Positions 1 to 8,733 of a DNA stretch of 34,326 nt are shown here, in pieces. The position numbers and the translations under genes are program-made. Numbering within the stretch: the stretch's first letter is position 1; each line of letters opens with the position of its first letter. A model generated the notes under the pieces. That model saw only the letters and a program-made list of their open reading frames with translations, did no database searches and was not told where the DNA came from. Source of the stretch: Anabaena lutea FACHB-196 (GTDB lineage: Bacteria > Cyanobacteriota > Cyanobacteriia > Cyanobacteriales > Nostocaceae); contig NZ_JACJST010000039.1 in the NCBI RefSeq assembly GCF_014698305.1, positions 1-34,326 on the forward strand, given 5' to 3'.

Positions 1-2
1 TA

Positions 3-86
3 ATTAAATTACTAAACGAAGGAGGTCTTATTATTAAATGGGAACGCAAAGTCAAAAATAAAGGTAATGCTGTTTATTCGATTTAG
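3..86 (+). CDS. Possible C-terminal tail of a gene cut by the window edge
   Basis: An open frame enters from the left edge and stops at TAG 84-86, giving 27 residues of mixed, protein-like composition (KLLNEGGLI, then KWERKVKNKG). There is no start codon in the window, so it would be the end of an upstream gene. No family is recognisable in so short a piece. It could equally be a chance open frame in AT-rich DNA. Confidence 0.25.
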   Translation: MKLLNEGGLIIKWERKVKNKGNAVYSI

Positions 87-344
87 CTGCACAACAGCTT
101 AATAACCAGTTGGCTTTTTGCTAAAAGTAATCAAAATTACAATACCGCATTTGAGCAATAAAAAAAAGACATCAAGAGAAAATTTGCACAACCAGATACC
201 TTGACAAGGTCATATCATATTCGGCTAATTACTGGTAATAAACTTTTTGCTGTTCCCTATTCCCTGACCAAACAAATATGATAACTATTCAAACGGACGT
301 TAATGTAAACTACATTTACAGCAACTCAGGAGGGAAGAATAGCA
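87..344. other. Gene-free stretch upstream of the dctQ remnant
   Basis: AT-rich spacer with no convincing ORF on either strand. The only readable signal is a strong Shine-Dalgarno-like AGGAGGG at about 328-334, which sets the TTG start of the dctQ remnant at 345. Any promoter for the former TRAP operon would lie here, but I cannot name boxes with confidence. Confidence 0.4.
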
Positions 345-901
345 TTGGACACTTTATTAAAAATATCAAACTTTATTGATGCCTGCACTGAACGCATTGG
401 CCGATTAACAAGTTGGTTAGTCCTGGTGATGGTGATACTCGGTGTATGGAATGTAGCAGGTAGATACCTGGGACGGATTATCGGCAGTAATCTCACTTCC
501 AACGCCTATATTGAAGCCCAATGGTATATTTTTGATCTAGTCTTTCTATGAGGTGCGGCTTACACCCTTAAGCATAACGAACACGTGCGGGTGGATATTT
601 TTTACAGTAATTTGTCAGGTAAACGCAAAGCGATCGCAGACTTATTTGGAGATGTCTATTTTTTCTGATTCCTTTCTGCATTATGGTGATTATTTTTTCT
701 TGGGATAGCATTATTGCGTCTTGGCAAATTTGGGAAACATCTCCAGATCCTGGTGGTTTACCGCGTTACCCCATTAAAGCTATGATTATTGTCGCCTTTG
801 TCTTGCTGATTTTCCAAGGCATTTCCGAGACGATTAAAAACGTGGCAATTCTCCAAAACAGAATAGCACCCCAGGAGGAAAATCATGACACTGGATTATG
901 A
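345..901 (+). pseudogene. dctQ: Broken TRAP transporter small permease subunit (DctQ)
   Basis: Remnant of the four-helix small membrane subunit of a tripartite ATP-independent periplasmic (TRAP) transporter, which works with the large permease DctM and binding protein DctP in solute uptake. The frame starts at TTG 345 behind AGGAGGG. Translation gives a first membrane helix (about residues 22-42) and EAQWYIFDLVFL, then hits TGA at 549-551 where the family usually has Leu. The same frame continues as GAAYTLKHNEHVRVDIFY, a typical DctQ stretch, to about 660. There a T-run shifts the frame, and the rest (FLIPFC, then MVIIFSWDSIIASW, SPDPGGLPRYP) resumes in another frame and ends at TGA 899-901. 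One nonsense change plus one frameshift make it non-functional unless both are sequencing errors. The next gene's deletion supports real decay. Confidence 0.85.
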
Positions 902-968
902 ATGGCTTGGCCCGTTTATGTTTGCGGGGGCTTTAGTGCAGTGGGTAAACTACCTTGTGCATTGCTAG
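885..968 (+). pseudogene. dctM: 5' stub of TRAP large permease (DctM)
   Basis: ATG 885 follows a good ribosome site (CCAGGAGGAA, 871-880) and overlaps the end of the dctQ frame, the usual dctQ-dctM arrangement. The first about 18 residues (MTLDYEWLGPFMFAGALV) match how cyanobacterial DctM proteins begin. The frame then leaves the family and stops at TAG 966-968 after 27 residues, whereas a normal DctM has over 400. The break at about 939-942 coincides with the point where reverse-strand dctP sequence begins, so it is a deletion junction rather than a point mutation. Confidence 0.75.
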
Positions 969-1053
969 ATGTACTTGTTTTTGCACAAGCTGCGGTGAGT
1001 GTGGCTGTTGCTGTTGCAATTACACCTGTATTGATAATTTGTCTACGTTTCAT
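916..1053 (-). pseudogene. dctP: 5' stub of TRAP substrate-binding protein (DctP)
   Basis: On the minus strand an ATG at 1053 opens a 45-residue frame starting MKRRQIINTGVIATATATLT, followed by AACAKTSTSSNAQGSLPT. This is the twin-arginine-like or lipoprotein signal segment and linker typical of cyanobacterial DctP proteins, with a Cys at residue 23. A complete protein would continue with the TRAP solute-binding fold for about 320 more residues. Instead the frame runs into inverted dctM sequence at about 940 and stops at 916-918. The stub implies that dctP was encoded convergently to dctQM and lost its 3' part in the same deletion that removed the 3' part of dctM. Confidence 0.65.
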
Positions 1054-1104
1054 AATTTTTTTCTGATTTCTATTACTCTATCTTTAGGCTGATAGTGCAA
1101 TGTA

Positions 1105-2271
1105 TCAGGTTTTTGGTAGATTTTGAAATTGTGCCATGAAACGCCTATCAATACAGTCTTTCCAGTTCCATAATAGTTGATGGGGTGGTAAGGTGAAATT
1201 CCCTCTAGTAGCTAATGCGCGTCCATCACCTGTACTAATTAAACTTAAATATGCTGTTTGTGGTTTATAAGGTTTGAGTGATTTACCCAAAATCATCCTT
1301 CGCAAATTATCATACAACGGTTTACCTTGACGCACGGCAAACACACCCGCTTTTGGTAAGTGATAATTTATCATTGTCGCAATATCACCCGCAGCAAAAA
1401 TATGGGAATGAGTAATAGATTGCAAATTATCATCAACTAAAATAAAACCTGTTTCATCAGTACCAATACCGGAATTTTTTACCCAATCTGGTGCTGATGC
1501 TTGTGTTACCCAAAAGACTTGATCACAATTAACTATTAACCCAGATTCACATCTAATTTCTAACTTGTCATCTCTTGGTGCAACTTGACACACGGTTTCA
1601 CTTAAATGCAATTTCACATCTTTGTTAATTAAAATTCCCTCCATAATTCCTCGTACTGATAAATGATGATTTGGCATTAATTCCCCACTCCGTTGAAATA
1701 AATGCAATTCCAGATTTTTAATTTCCAATCTCTGTAAACCGGCTTGCATTGATAATGCCAATTCCACACCACCTGCACCACCACCAACAATCCCAATACT
1801 TAGCTGTTTTTGAGGATTTTTAACAACTGTTTTTTGTAGTTTATACCAATGTTCTAAAAGTTGTGCCACTGGTTTAGCCGCAATTGTATATTCTGCTGCA
1901 CCTGATACAGATAATTTGGCGGGAGTGCTGCCAATATCAATAGACAGGATATCAAAATCTACCGCAGGTCGGTTAGCACAAAGCACTTGGTGATTTTTCA
2001 AATCCAGCCCAATTACTTGATCAAGATACAATTCTGCGTGAGCAAATTTGCATAAATTTTGTAAAAAAATATGACATTCAGCATAATTGTAAAATCCGGC
2101 AATATGTCCTGGTAACATCCCAGAGTAGGGTGTATATTGATCTGGAGTAATTAAGGTCAAACTTACTCCGGGCAGAGGTTTTTTACCTAAAAGTCTCAAG
2201 ATAATAGCATGACTATGACCACCACCAATCAGTACTAGGCTTTTCAGTGTTGGCTGGTAATTTAGCTGCAT
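1105..2271 (-). CDS. FAD/NAD(P) pyridine nucleotide-disulfide-type oxidoreductase, SelD N-terminal-like
   Basis: A 388-residue flavoprotein of the two-dinucleotide-binding-domain family. It shows an N-terminal FAD site (VLIGGGHSHA, glycines 16-18), a second nucleotide site (IGIVGGGAGG, about 159-168) and the C-terminal FAD contact motif FAAGD at about 292-296. The overall pattern (GHSHA start, PYSGMLPGHIAG, ending WKDCIDRRFM) is that of the NADH-dehydrogenase-like domain often fused to the N-terminus of cyanobacterial selenide, water dikinase (TIGR03169-type). Here it stops right after that domain, and no SelD sequence follows downstream. Free-standing members are known, so this may be a normal version. 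Its electron acceptor is unknown. It is transcribed away from the pentapeptide genes and lies beside the collapsed TRAP locus. Confidence 0.85.
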   Translation of the reverse strand: MQLNYQPTLKSLVLIGGGHSHAIILRLLGKKPLPGVSLTLITPDQYTPYSGMLPGHIAGFYNYAECHIFLQNLCKFAHAELYLDQVIGLDLKNHQVLCANRPAVDFDILSIDIGSTPAKLSVSGAAEYTIAAKPVAQLLEHWYKLQKTVVKNPQKQLSIGIVGGGAGGVELALSMQAGLQRLEIKNLELHLFQRSGELMPNHHLSVRGIMEGILINKDVKLHLSETVCQVAPRDDKLEIRCESGLIVNCDQVFWVTQASAPDWVKNSGIGTDETGFILVDDNLQSITHSHIFAAGDIATMINYHLPKAGVFAVRQGKPLYDNLRRMILGKSLKPYKPQTAYLSLISTGDGRALATRGNFTLPPHQLLWNWKDCIDRRFMAQFQNLPKT

Positions 2272-2377
2272 TTGCAGATTTAAGTAAATTTGATTAAGAA
2301 TTAAATATAAATCAATTTTATCATGATTGTTCTCTATTGTCAGTGAATACTAAGCAATAGTGATCACAACCAAAAAA

Positions 2378-2412
2378 TGATCAAGATATTTAACACATAT
2401 TTTTCTTGATCA
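2378..2412. repeat. Inverted repeat in divergent promoter region
   Basis: TGATCAAGA (2378-2386) is perfectly inverted as TCTTGATCA (2404-2412), with a 17-base spacer. It lies between the divergent flavoprotein gene and the first pentapeptide gene, so it could be an operator for either. Further GATCAA words follow at about 2425-2440. The function is an inference. Confidence 0.4.
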
Positions 2413-2480
2413 ACAAGATCCTAAGATCAATTCAAAAAGTATTGCCAGGGCTTTATTAGTATCAGTTTTAACTTTTTTCA

Positions 2481-3197
2481 ATGCTTAAATTCAGTGCGCT
2501 AATTCAAAATACCTCATTCAAAAAAATCATCCTGTGGATGCTAGAAATTCAAGAACGATTAAAACATACTCAACAAAATAACTTATATCAACATTATTTA
2601 ATGAATGTCCTACCCAGACTTGATCATGATTCCATTGAAACCAGTCTATCTGCAATTAATGATTTAGAGCGTCTCGCCAAAATTCAACCGCAATACCACT
2701 GGATAATTATGGATATGCTGACTCATTTTGTAAGAAATCAAGCTCTTATTCTTGACCCAGAAGAACAGATGATAAATTCTTCTACAAACATCGAGCAAGT
2801 GATTCAAGCAGCTATTACCGTGATAGGGAGGAGAGATATCACAAAAGACCCAGAAAATGAGCAGATTGACTTAAGTTATGCAAACTTGAGGGGGGTAAAT
2901 TTGTCAGGTGCAAACCTAGGAAAAACTAACCTTTATCAAGCTAATTTATCGAATGCAAATCTTGCTGGTGCAAATTTAGAAGGAGCAATCCTCAGTGCAG
3001 CAAATCTCTCTGGTGCAAACCTCAATTTAGCTAACCTGTCTGAGGCAATTCTCAGTGCAGCAAATCTCAATGGTGCGAATCTCTCTGGTGCTAATTTGCA
3101 TCGAGCTAATTTGTATTTAGCTAGTTTACAAAATGCCATTTTGAATGATACTATTCTTAATGGTGCAAACCTAAGAGAAGCTAAGTTTAATTTTTAA
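2481..3197 (+). CDS. Pentapeptide-repeat protein (238 aa), cytoplasmic
   Basis: The C-terminal half (about residues 128-236) is a run of A(N/D)LXX pentapeptides (LSGANLGKTNLYQANLSNAN and so on), which fold into a right-handed quadrilateral beta-helix. The first about 125 residues form a non-repeat helical region with the motifs SAINDLERLAKIQPQYHWIIMDMLTHFVRN (quoted in part: HWIIMDMLTHFVRN) and AAITVIGRRD. The same region occurs, better conserved, in the larger pentapeptide protein at 3825. No membrane segment is visible, unlike that paralogue. The molecular role of these proteins in cyanobacteria is mostly unknown. The ATG at 2481 has no strong ribosome site. The gene is complete and followed by a 600-base gap, so it is probably its own transcription unit. 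Confidence 0.9.
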   Translation: MLKFSALIQNTSFKKIILWMLEIQERLKHTQQNNLYQHYLMNVLPRLDHDSIETSLSAINDLERLAKIQPQYHWIIMDMLTHFVRNQALILDPEEQMINSSTNIEQVIQAAITVIGRRDITKDPENEQIDLSYANLRGVNLSGANLGKTNLYQANLSNANLAGANLEGAILSAANLSGANLNLANLSEAILSAANLNGANLSGANLHRANLYLASLQNAILNDTILNGANLREAKFNF

Positions 3198-3274
3198 TAA
3201 ATAATATATACCAGGTTGTAAAAATTTTGCCATTAGCATCTTAAAACTAAAATTTTTGCTTTCCAGCTATTGAC

Positions 3275-3298
3275 ATCTACTCCTATAGAGGAGTAGAT
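3275..3298. repeat. Perfect hairpin, 10-bp arms
   Basis: ATCTACTCCT / ATAG loop / AGGAGTAGAT. It lies 78 bases after the first pentapeptide gene, but no T-run follows, so it is not a textbook intrinsic terminator. It could stabilise the 3' end of that transcript. Confidence 0.5.
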
Positions 3299-3550
3299 AT
3301 ATAATTATCCGTCAGGAATCGTAAACACCTATTTGATAGCAGATTTTGGGTGACGACGCGGTTGGGTGATTTATCTGTAGCATCAGCGTTATCAGTTAAT
3401 TACAACATCTAACCCTACCTACAAGGTATTCACAACCTCAGCAAGAATCGCTATACAGGAATATATTGTAACTATTCAGACGCTGAGAAAATTTTTTACA
3501 GAGTATAGTTATTTTCACTATAGGACTAATATTTTATTTTTGAAATACTC

Positions 3551-3575
3551 GTAGGGTGGGCATTGCCCACCCTAC
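3551..3575. repeat. Dispersed GTAGGGTGGGCA palindrome
   Basis: GTAGGGTGGGCA, one central T, then TGCCCACCCTAC: a perfect 12-bp-arm palindrome. This word is a very common intergenic repeat in filamentous cyanobacteria. A diverged relative starts at about 20163 (GTAGGGTGGGTATGG, later AACCCACCAT). Confidence 0.75.
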
Positions 3576-3824
3576 ACTGAGATTTTTTCAAGAATCAAAT
3601 CGGATTTCCATATCACGAATTAGTACTAAAGTTAATCCTGAGTTAATTAATTCCTATTCTGACATCAAGTCCAGCTAATTGCTGATCAAAAAACTCTCCG
3701 TGTACCCCTGTCACCGCGCGGTTCCCTAATTATAAGTATTCAAGCAAACACGATATTACATATCCAACTTTGAAGCTAAATGCTATACTGTTTTTTTCAA
3801 TCATCTCAGTAAGAAATCATTATT

Positions 3825-5315
3825 GTGAAGCATCTTTCTGGTATGTCTGCTAAAAAGACAGACGCAACTTTGAATTGGTTTATCACCATCATAGTTATCG
3901 TTGCTATGTCCTTGATACTGATTGTCTTCGCATCTACTAATATTGATAAGTTATCACTTCAGCAGCGAATAGCTGATAGAAATCAAGCATTAACTACAAC
4001 TGCAATAGTTTTTCTTGGTTTAGCTGTCATGCTTAATGCATATTACGCAGCCAAGCGGAATCAAGCAATGCAAAAAAGTGCCATTACAGCGGAAAAAACC
4101 CTAGAAATTAGCATTGAAAATACCAAACTCACCCAAGAAAGATTAATTGCCGAACGCTTTATCGGTGGAATTGCCCAGTTAGGACATGACAAAGTAGAAA
4201 CGCGCATAGGTGCAATTTATGCCTTAGAAAGAATTGCTCAGGATTTCCCTCAAGAACATTGGACAATTATGGAAGTTCTCACTGCTTTTGTCCGCGAAAA
4301 TGCACCCATACAAGTAGAGAGAAAACAACAAAAACCAGAAGATTTCATGGCTATTGATTTAGGTCAACATCGAGATAGGGTACGTCGTCAACCATCAGTA
4401 GATTCCTATATTCCATCAGATACTTTCAAACTTCGCACGGATATACAAGCGGCTTTAACTGTTATTGGTAGACGAAATTTTCAGCAAGACCAAGAAAATC
4501 AAAAGCTGGATTTAAGTAATACTAATATCAGACGAGTAAACTTAGCTGGTGCAAAATTGCAACGGGTAGACTTGCGAGGTTCTGATTTATCTGGAGCCAA
4601 TTTACGGGAAGTAGATTTCAGTGAAGCACAATTGGATGGAGCTAAACTTATAGGGTCGAATCTCTATGAATCTAACTTATTTAAAGCAAGTTTGCGAGGA
4701 GCTAATTTGAGTCGTTCGAACCTCAATTTCGCTAACTTATATGGAGTTAACCTACTTTCAGCTAACCTGTTTGGTGCAAGTTTACGTTCAGCTAATTTAC
4801 AAGCTGCAAACTTGTATAAAGCTAATTTGCAACAAGCAAATCTGAAAGCTGCAAACCTCTCTAGTGCTAAGTTATTTCTGGCTAACTTGCAAGGAGCAAA
4901 GTTGGGGAAAACTAATTTACATTTAGCTGGTTTAATTGCGGCTAATTTGCAAGGTGCTAATCTCAATGGTGCTAATCTGCAAGGTGCAAATTTAAATTCT
5001 GCGAAATTACAAGAAACAGATATCTATTTTGCTAATCTCAGTGAAGCTAGTTTAACGGAAGCAGATTTGCAAAAAGCTAATCTTATGGGAGCTAATCTCA
5101 GTGGGGCTATTCTTGATGAAGCTGACCTTTCTTGGGCGAATTTGATGGGTGCTAATTTATCTGGCGCTCAACTTTGTGATGTTAATCTCACTGGGGCAAT
5201 TTTGACTGGTGCAAAAAACTTGGAATCAGAACAGATAATCATGACATTAGGCGATCACACTACTCGTCTTCCTGATTATATCGAACCCCCAGCTAGTTGG
5301 CGACAATCTAGTTAA
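3825..5315 (+). CDS. Membrane-anchored pentapeptide-repeat protein (496 aa)
   Basis: Two N-terminal membrane helices (about residues 17-37 and 52-70) are followed by a short helical stretch and a conserved region with [20 protein letters not shown] and [21 protein letters not shown] long pentapeptide domain (about residues 228-465) follows, with about 45 A(N/D)LXX units forming one beta-helix rod. The soluble part is probably cytoplasmic. It shares the pre-repeat domain with the neighbour at 2481, so the two are paralogues and the smaller one lacks the anchor. The frame opens with GTG at 3825. An ATG at 3843 (residue 7) is an equally good start, and neither has a clear ribosome site. Function unknown; a role as a membrane-bound scaffold is only a guess. 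Confidence 0.9.
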   Translation: MKHLSGMSAKKTDATLNWFITIIVIVAMSLILIVFASTNIDKLSLQQRIADRNQALTTTAIVFLGLAVMLNAYYAAKRNQAMQKSAITAEKTLEISIENTKLTQERLIAERFIGGIAQLGHDKVETRIGAIYALERIAQDFPQEHWTIMEVLTAFVRENAPIQVERKQQKPEDFMAIDLGQHRDRVRRQPSVDSYIPSDTFKLRTDIQAALTVIGRRNFQQDQENQKLDLSNTNIRRVNLAGAKLQRVDLRGSDLSGANLREVDFSEAQLDGAKLIGSNLYESNLFKASLRGANLSRSNLNFANLYGVNLLSANLFGASLRSANLQAANLYKANLQQANLKAANLSSAKLFLANLQGAKLGKTNLHLAGLIAANLQGANLNGANLQGANLNSAKLQETDIYFANLSEASLTEADLQKANLMGANLSGAILDEADLSWANLMGANLSGAQLCDVNLTGAILTGAKNLESEQIIMTLGDHTTRLPDYIEPPASWRQSS

Positions 5316-5376
5316 TTTATAGTTATCACTGTTGCTAATTTGGGTGTATTCTACTGTTTAATATCAATTCACTTAA

Positions 5377-5484
5377 TTACAGTGATTTTCAGGCAAATGA
5401 ACCACATTTTTTGTCTCACGCTCCAGACGCAGAGGCACAGAGAGAAATCAAGGGTGTGGTCTAAATAGGTGAAAATTGCTGTAA
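5377..5484. mobile_element. MITE-like element, copy 1 (108 bp)
   Basis: The left end TTACAGTGATTTTCAGGCAA and the right end (inverse of GTGAAAATTGCTGTAA) form imperfect terminal inverted repeats of about 30 bp, and the core contains CTCACGCTCCAGACGCAGA. A second copy with the same ends and core lies at 30404-30514. Ends read TA-CAG...CTG-TA, compatible with a TA target as used by IS630/mariner-type transposases. There is no coding capacity, so mobilisation would need a transposase elsewhere. Confidence 0.7.
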
Positions 5485-5890
5485 AGCTACAAATGAATCT
5501 CCTTCCACGTCTGTCTATTTGTATCAACCTTAAAGTGAAATAGTATAAGGCAGGAAAAAAGAGTGTTTTAGCCTAATTCAATTCATATTCTTGGACATAT
5601 TTATCTTTATTTTTACTTTGCTACTCAATTGCATTTTAAAATTACTAAATTTGAGTTTTATTTTATTACATAAACATTTTAATTAAGTTATTAAATCATG
5701 ACTTGGTAATTGTCATGATTGCTTGTTTTAAATTTACTCAATTCGTAATCAAATTAGCTTTTTATATTAGTCAATTTATAGTAAGTTCAGATAAACGCTA
5801 ATAACTCGCAGTTTCCAGCTTTTGCTAGACAAAGGTTGGAAAATATCAGGCTGTTACAAAAAGACTACTATTTGTGAGGTTAAATTTATC
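5485..5890. other. Gene-free AT-rich leader of the protease gene
   Basis: No supported gene. An open frame extends upstream of the protease ATG to a TTG at 5822, but its 23 extra residues do not resemble a protein start. A perfect inverted repeat lies at 5694-5720 (listed separately). Confidence 0.45.
5694..5720. promoter_or_regulatory. Perfect 9-9-9 inverted repeat upstream of S8 protease
   Basis: AATCATGAC, nine-base spacer, GTCATGATT. A symmetric site of this kind about 170 bases before a start codon could be a regulator binding site. No family can be assigned and the role is an inference. Confidence 0.35.
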
Positions 5891-7354
5891 ATGACATTTG
5901 ATATTACTAATAATTTTTACTCCAAAAAGGAACTCAATTTTACTCCTATTTCCCCAGTTGATACCTTTAATACTCCATCTGACAGTAGTTTAAGTTGGGG
6001 TAATCGTAGCAGTTTGCCGAAAGAGGAAACATCAGAAACTATTGCCATAACTAATAGCTATAATTCCAATAATGGCTATGGCTTAGTAGATGCCGGCAAA
6101 GCAGTGAGTGAAGCCGCTGGTGAGAGTCCTTATGCAGATGCTCCTGATTTGGGTGGAAATAATTGGGGTGCAGATTTGGTGAATGCTCCAGCAGCTTGGG
6201 AACATGGACACACAGGACAGGGTATTATTGTTGCGGTTTTAGATACTGGAGTTGACTACAACCATGAAGATTTAAAAAACAATATTTGGACAAATAATAA
6301 AGAAATTGCTGGTAATGGTATAGATGATGATGGCAATGGCTATATTGATGATTTTCAAGGTTGGAACTTTGATAGTAGCAACAATAATGTTTTAGATGAC
6401 AATAGTCATGGAACTCATGTTTCTGGTACTATTGCTGGGGAAAATAACGGTATTGGTGTAACTGGAATTGCCTATAATTCCAAAATTATGCCAGTCAAAG
6501 TTTTAGATAAAAATGGATCAGGTTCTTATTCAAATATTGCTAATGGTATCTATTACGCTGTAAATAATGGAGCTAATGTAATTAACCTGAGTTTAGGAGG
6601 TAATTCTTCTAACGACGACCTTAAATCAGCTATTGAATATGCCAGCAGCAAAGGTGTAATTGTTGTTATGGCCGCAGGAAATAATGGCGACTCTACACCA
6701 TCTTATCCTGCCCGCTATGCCTACAATTCAGGAATTGCTGTGGGTGCAGTAGATAGAAATAATAACCTGGCTAACTTCTCTAACCGTTCTGGTTCTCAAG
6801 AAATTAAATACGTTACCGCACCAGGTAAAGATATTTACTCTACAGTCCCAAATAATCAATATACTACTTATGATGGCACTTCTATGGCAGCCCCTCATGT
6901 TGCTGGGGTAGTGGCTCTTATACTCAGCGCTAACCGCAACTTAACTGATAGTCAAGTACGGGAAATTATCACTAATACAGCAAACAATACTACACCAACT
7001 CCAGAGCCTAGTCAGCCTTCAAATCCATCCCCTTCTCTGCCGTTTCCATTTCCTATTGACTTATTACCTTTTAGTTTAGATATAGGTTCATTACTACCAA
7101 ATCTAGGCTCACAATTTCCGAATCTAGGCTTACAAGCGCAATCAACTATTCCCTTACCCTCTATTGTTCTTTCTGTTGGTGAAAATAGTTTACAAGTGCG
7201 GTTTGGTGATAATAGTACGGGAACTCCAAAGATAGCAGCTTTTAGTTATTACGGTGAGAATAATGATCAATGGGCATTGCGTTATTATGACAGCACTGGT
7301 GTTAAATACACTATTGCTGAGAATGGTGAGAGTGATATGGAAAAAATAGTATAG
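5891..7354 (+). CDS. S8 (subtilisin-family) serine protease
   Basis: A 487-residue subtilase with a full catalytic triad: Asp118 (VAVLDTGVDYNHED), His173 (DDNSHGTHVSGT) and Ser331 (YDGTSMAAPHVAG), plus the oxyanion Asn264 (MAAGNNGD). An Asp/Asn-rich insert (GNGIDDDGNGYIDD) between Asp and His is a likely calcium site, usual in cyanobacterial subtilases. The catalytic domain spans about 85-370. A Pro-rich linker (TPTPEPSQPSNPSPSLPF) and a 70-residue tail that I do not recognise follow. There is no signal peptide and no obvious I9 propeptide, so it either stays inside or leaves by a leaderless route. I chose ATG 5891 over the upstream TTG 5822 because of GAGG at about 5876-5879. The next same-strand gene begins 200 bases downstream. 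Confidence 0.9.
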   Translation: MTFDITNNFYSKKELNFTPISPVDTFNTPSDSSLSWGNRSSLPKEETSETIAITNSYNSNNGYGLVDAGKAVSEAAGESPYADAPDLGGNNWGADLVNAPAAWEHGHTGQGIIVAVLDTGVDYNHEDLKNNIWTNNKEIAGNGIDDDGNGYIDDFQGWNFDSSNNNVLDDNSHGTHVSGTIAGENNGIGVTGIAYNSKIMPVKVLDKNGSGSYSNIANGIYYAVNNGANVINLSLGGNSSNDDLKSAIEYASSKGVIVVMAAGNNGDSTPSYPARYAYNSGIAVGAVDRNNNLANFSNRSGSQEIKYVTAPGKDIYSTVPNNQYTTYDGTSMAAPHVAGVVALILSANRNLTDSQVREIITNTANNTTPTPEPSQPSNPSPSLPFPFPIDLLPFSLDIGSLLPNLGSQFPNLGLQAQSTIPLPSIVLSVGENSLQVRFGDNSTGTPKIAAFSYYGENNDQWALRYYDSTGVKYTIAENGESDMEKIV

Positions 7355-7386
7355 TAAACAAGTTTTCATCTATTGAAACCACGCTG

Positions 7387-7412
7387 TAGAGACGTTGGCA
7401 GAAATGTCTCTA
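7387..7412. repeat. Hairpin repeat after protease gene
   Basis: TAGAGACGTT / GGCAGA / AATGTCTCTA, a stem with one G-T pair, 32 bases past the protease stop. It belongs to a common cyanobacterial intergenic family; a diverged relative lies at about 30357-30382 after glutamate dehydrogenase. It may act as a weak terminator but lacks a T-run. Confidence 0.5.
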
Positions 7413-7554
7413 TAGGGGGTTTAATTTATTCTATTTAGTTGGTTTACCTGAAAATAGTTGTTAGTTTTTTATATATAAACAAATTGGACAAAAATAGCAT
7501 TCTTGCCGATAATGACATAGAGGGTGATTTGTCAGCAAAAGTGTAAATTTACTA

Positions 7555-8733
7555 ATGACATCTATAATATTTATTCACGGCACTGGGGTAAGAAAAGCGG
7601 AATATAACGAAACGTTGAAGTTAATTGAGCAAAAGCTACTTAGCCAACGTTCTGATTTAATAGTGCTTCCTTGTTTATGGGGTGAAACTTTGGGGATAAA
7701 GTTAAATGCTCAAGGTGCATCTATTCCCCTGTATGATGCAACTCTAGCGTTAGGTGACAAAGAAGAAGACGCAGCAATTATCCTTTGGCAACAATTGTAT
7801 CGTGATCCGCTGTATGAATTGCGGGTGTTATCACTCAAGCCAGTGGAAGGAAGTAATAATCCGTTTGGGGAACAGCCGAGCGATCGCATACAATCAGTTT
7901 TAGCAACCTACAATCCCACACCAGAACTACAAACACAACTAGCAGCAGCGGGAATTACTGAAGAATTTACTCCAGCTTTAGCAAAAGTTACTCACAGTGA
8001 ACCCTACAACCTCGCCTTGCTAACAGCAGCAGATTCCCTGTATGATTTGTGTTTAGCGATATCAAGAGCGATAATTGCTCAGGCAATGTTTGACAGTCAG
8101 GAAGAAGACAAGTATCGGCTAATACTCACTGATGCAGAATTGCGAGATAGGTTAGTTGAAAGCCTGACTCTGACTTTGACAGAACCAGAATTAGGGTTAG
8201 GGAACTGGACATTACAAAAAATCTCTCAACTTGCACAACCAATAGGTACTAATTGGGTAAAACGCCGACGTGGTGCAATTACCAATTCAGTATCGCTTAT
8301 GCCTGGAGATATTTTGCTATATCAAGCCAGGGGTGAGCAAATTCGCGCTTTTATTCGGGAAACAATAGCCAATGCTGAACCACCAGTAGTCTTACTCTGT
8401 CATAGTTTAGGCGGTATCGCTTGTGTTGACTTGCTGGTGAAAGAAGAATTACCGCAGGTGGAATTATTAATTACAGTTGGTTCTCAAGCGCCGTTTCTAT
8501 ATGAAATTAACGCTTTACCCAGTTTAGAATTTGGTCAACCTTTACCCGCACATTTCCCGCAGTGGTTGAATATTTATGATTTACGGGATTTTCTCAGTTA
8601 TATTGGTGCTAAAGTTTTCCCGAATCAAGTAGAAGATGAGAAGGTAGATAATAAACAACCATTTCCCCAAGCACATGGCGCATATTGGACAAACAACGCA
8701 ACTTGGAAAGCGATAATCCCCAAACTACCATGA
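7555..8733 (+). CDS. Alpha/beta-hydrolase (lipase/esterase-like), partner of caspase-STAND gene
   Basis: A 392-residue alpha/beta-hydrolase-fold protein. The oxyanion-type motif IIFIHGTG is at residues 4-11. The nucleophile elbow is LLCHSLGG with Ser284. Candidate acid residues are Asp342 or Asp345 (IYDLRDFLSYIG), and the candidate catalytic His is His374 (QAHGAYW). A helical insert with no named domain spans about 60-260, so the fold core is split, as in PGAP1/lipase-like cytoplasmic hydrolases. There is no signal peptide. Its TGA overlaps the ATG of the caspase-STAND gene (ATGA), which strongly suggests coupled translation and a shared function. Substrate unknown; a phospholipase or esterase effector under control of the STAND protein is the favoured inference. 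Confidence 0.85.
   Translation: MTSIIFIHGTGVRKAEYNETLKLIEQKLLSQRSDLIVLPCLWGETLGIKLNAQGASIPLYDATLALGDKEEDAAIILWQQLYRDPLYELRVLSLKPVEGSNNPFGEQPSDRIQSVLATYNPTPELQTQLAAAGITEEFTPALAKVTHSEPYNLALLTAADSLYDLCLAISRAIIAQAMFDSQEEDKYRLILTDAELRDRLVESLTLTLTEPELGLGNWTLQKISQLAQPIGTNWVKRRRGAITNSVSLMPGDILLYQARGEQIRAFIRETIANAEPPVVLLCHSLGGIACVDLLVKEELPQVELLITVGSQAPFLYEINALPSLEFGQPLPAHFPQWLNIYDLRDFLSYIGAKVFPNQVEDEKVDNKQPFPQAHGAYWTNNATWKAIIPKLP

Larger units (their letters stand above)
3198..3824. other. Gene-free intergenic region with two palindromes
   Basis: No supported coding frame on either strand. It holds a 10-bp-arm hairpin at 3275-3298 and a GC-rich dispersed palindrome at 3551-3575 (both listed separately). 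The last 100 bases are AT-rich and should contain the promoter of the pentapeptide gene at 3825. Confidence 0.5.

Noticed and set aside
2936-3139. Minus-strand ORF rich in KLA/RFA repeats
   Set aside because: It is the antisense reading of the pentapeptide repeats; the periodicity comes from the plus-strand gene. The same holds for 4664-4966.
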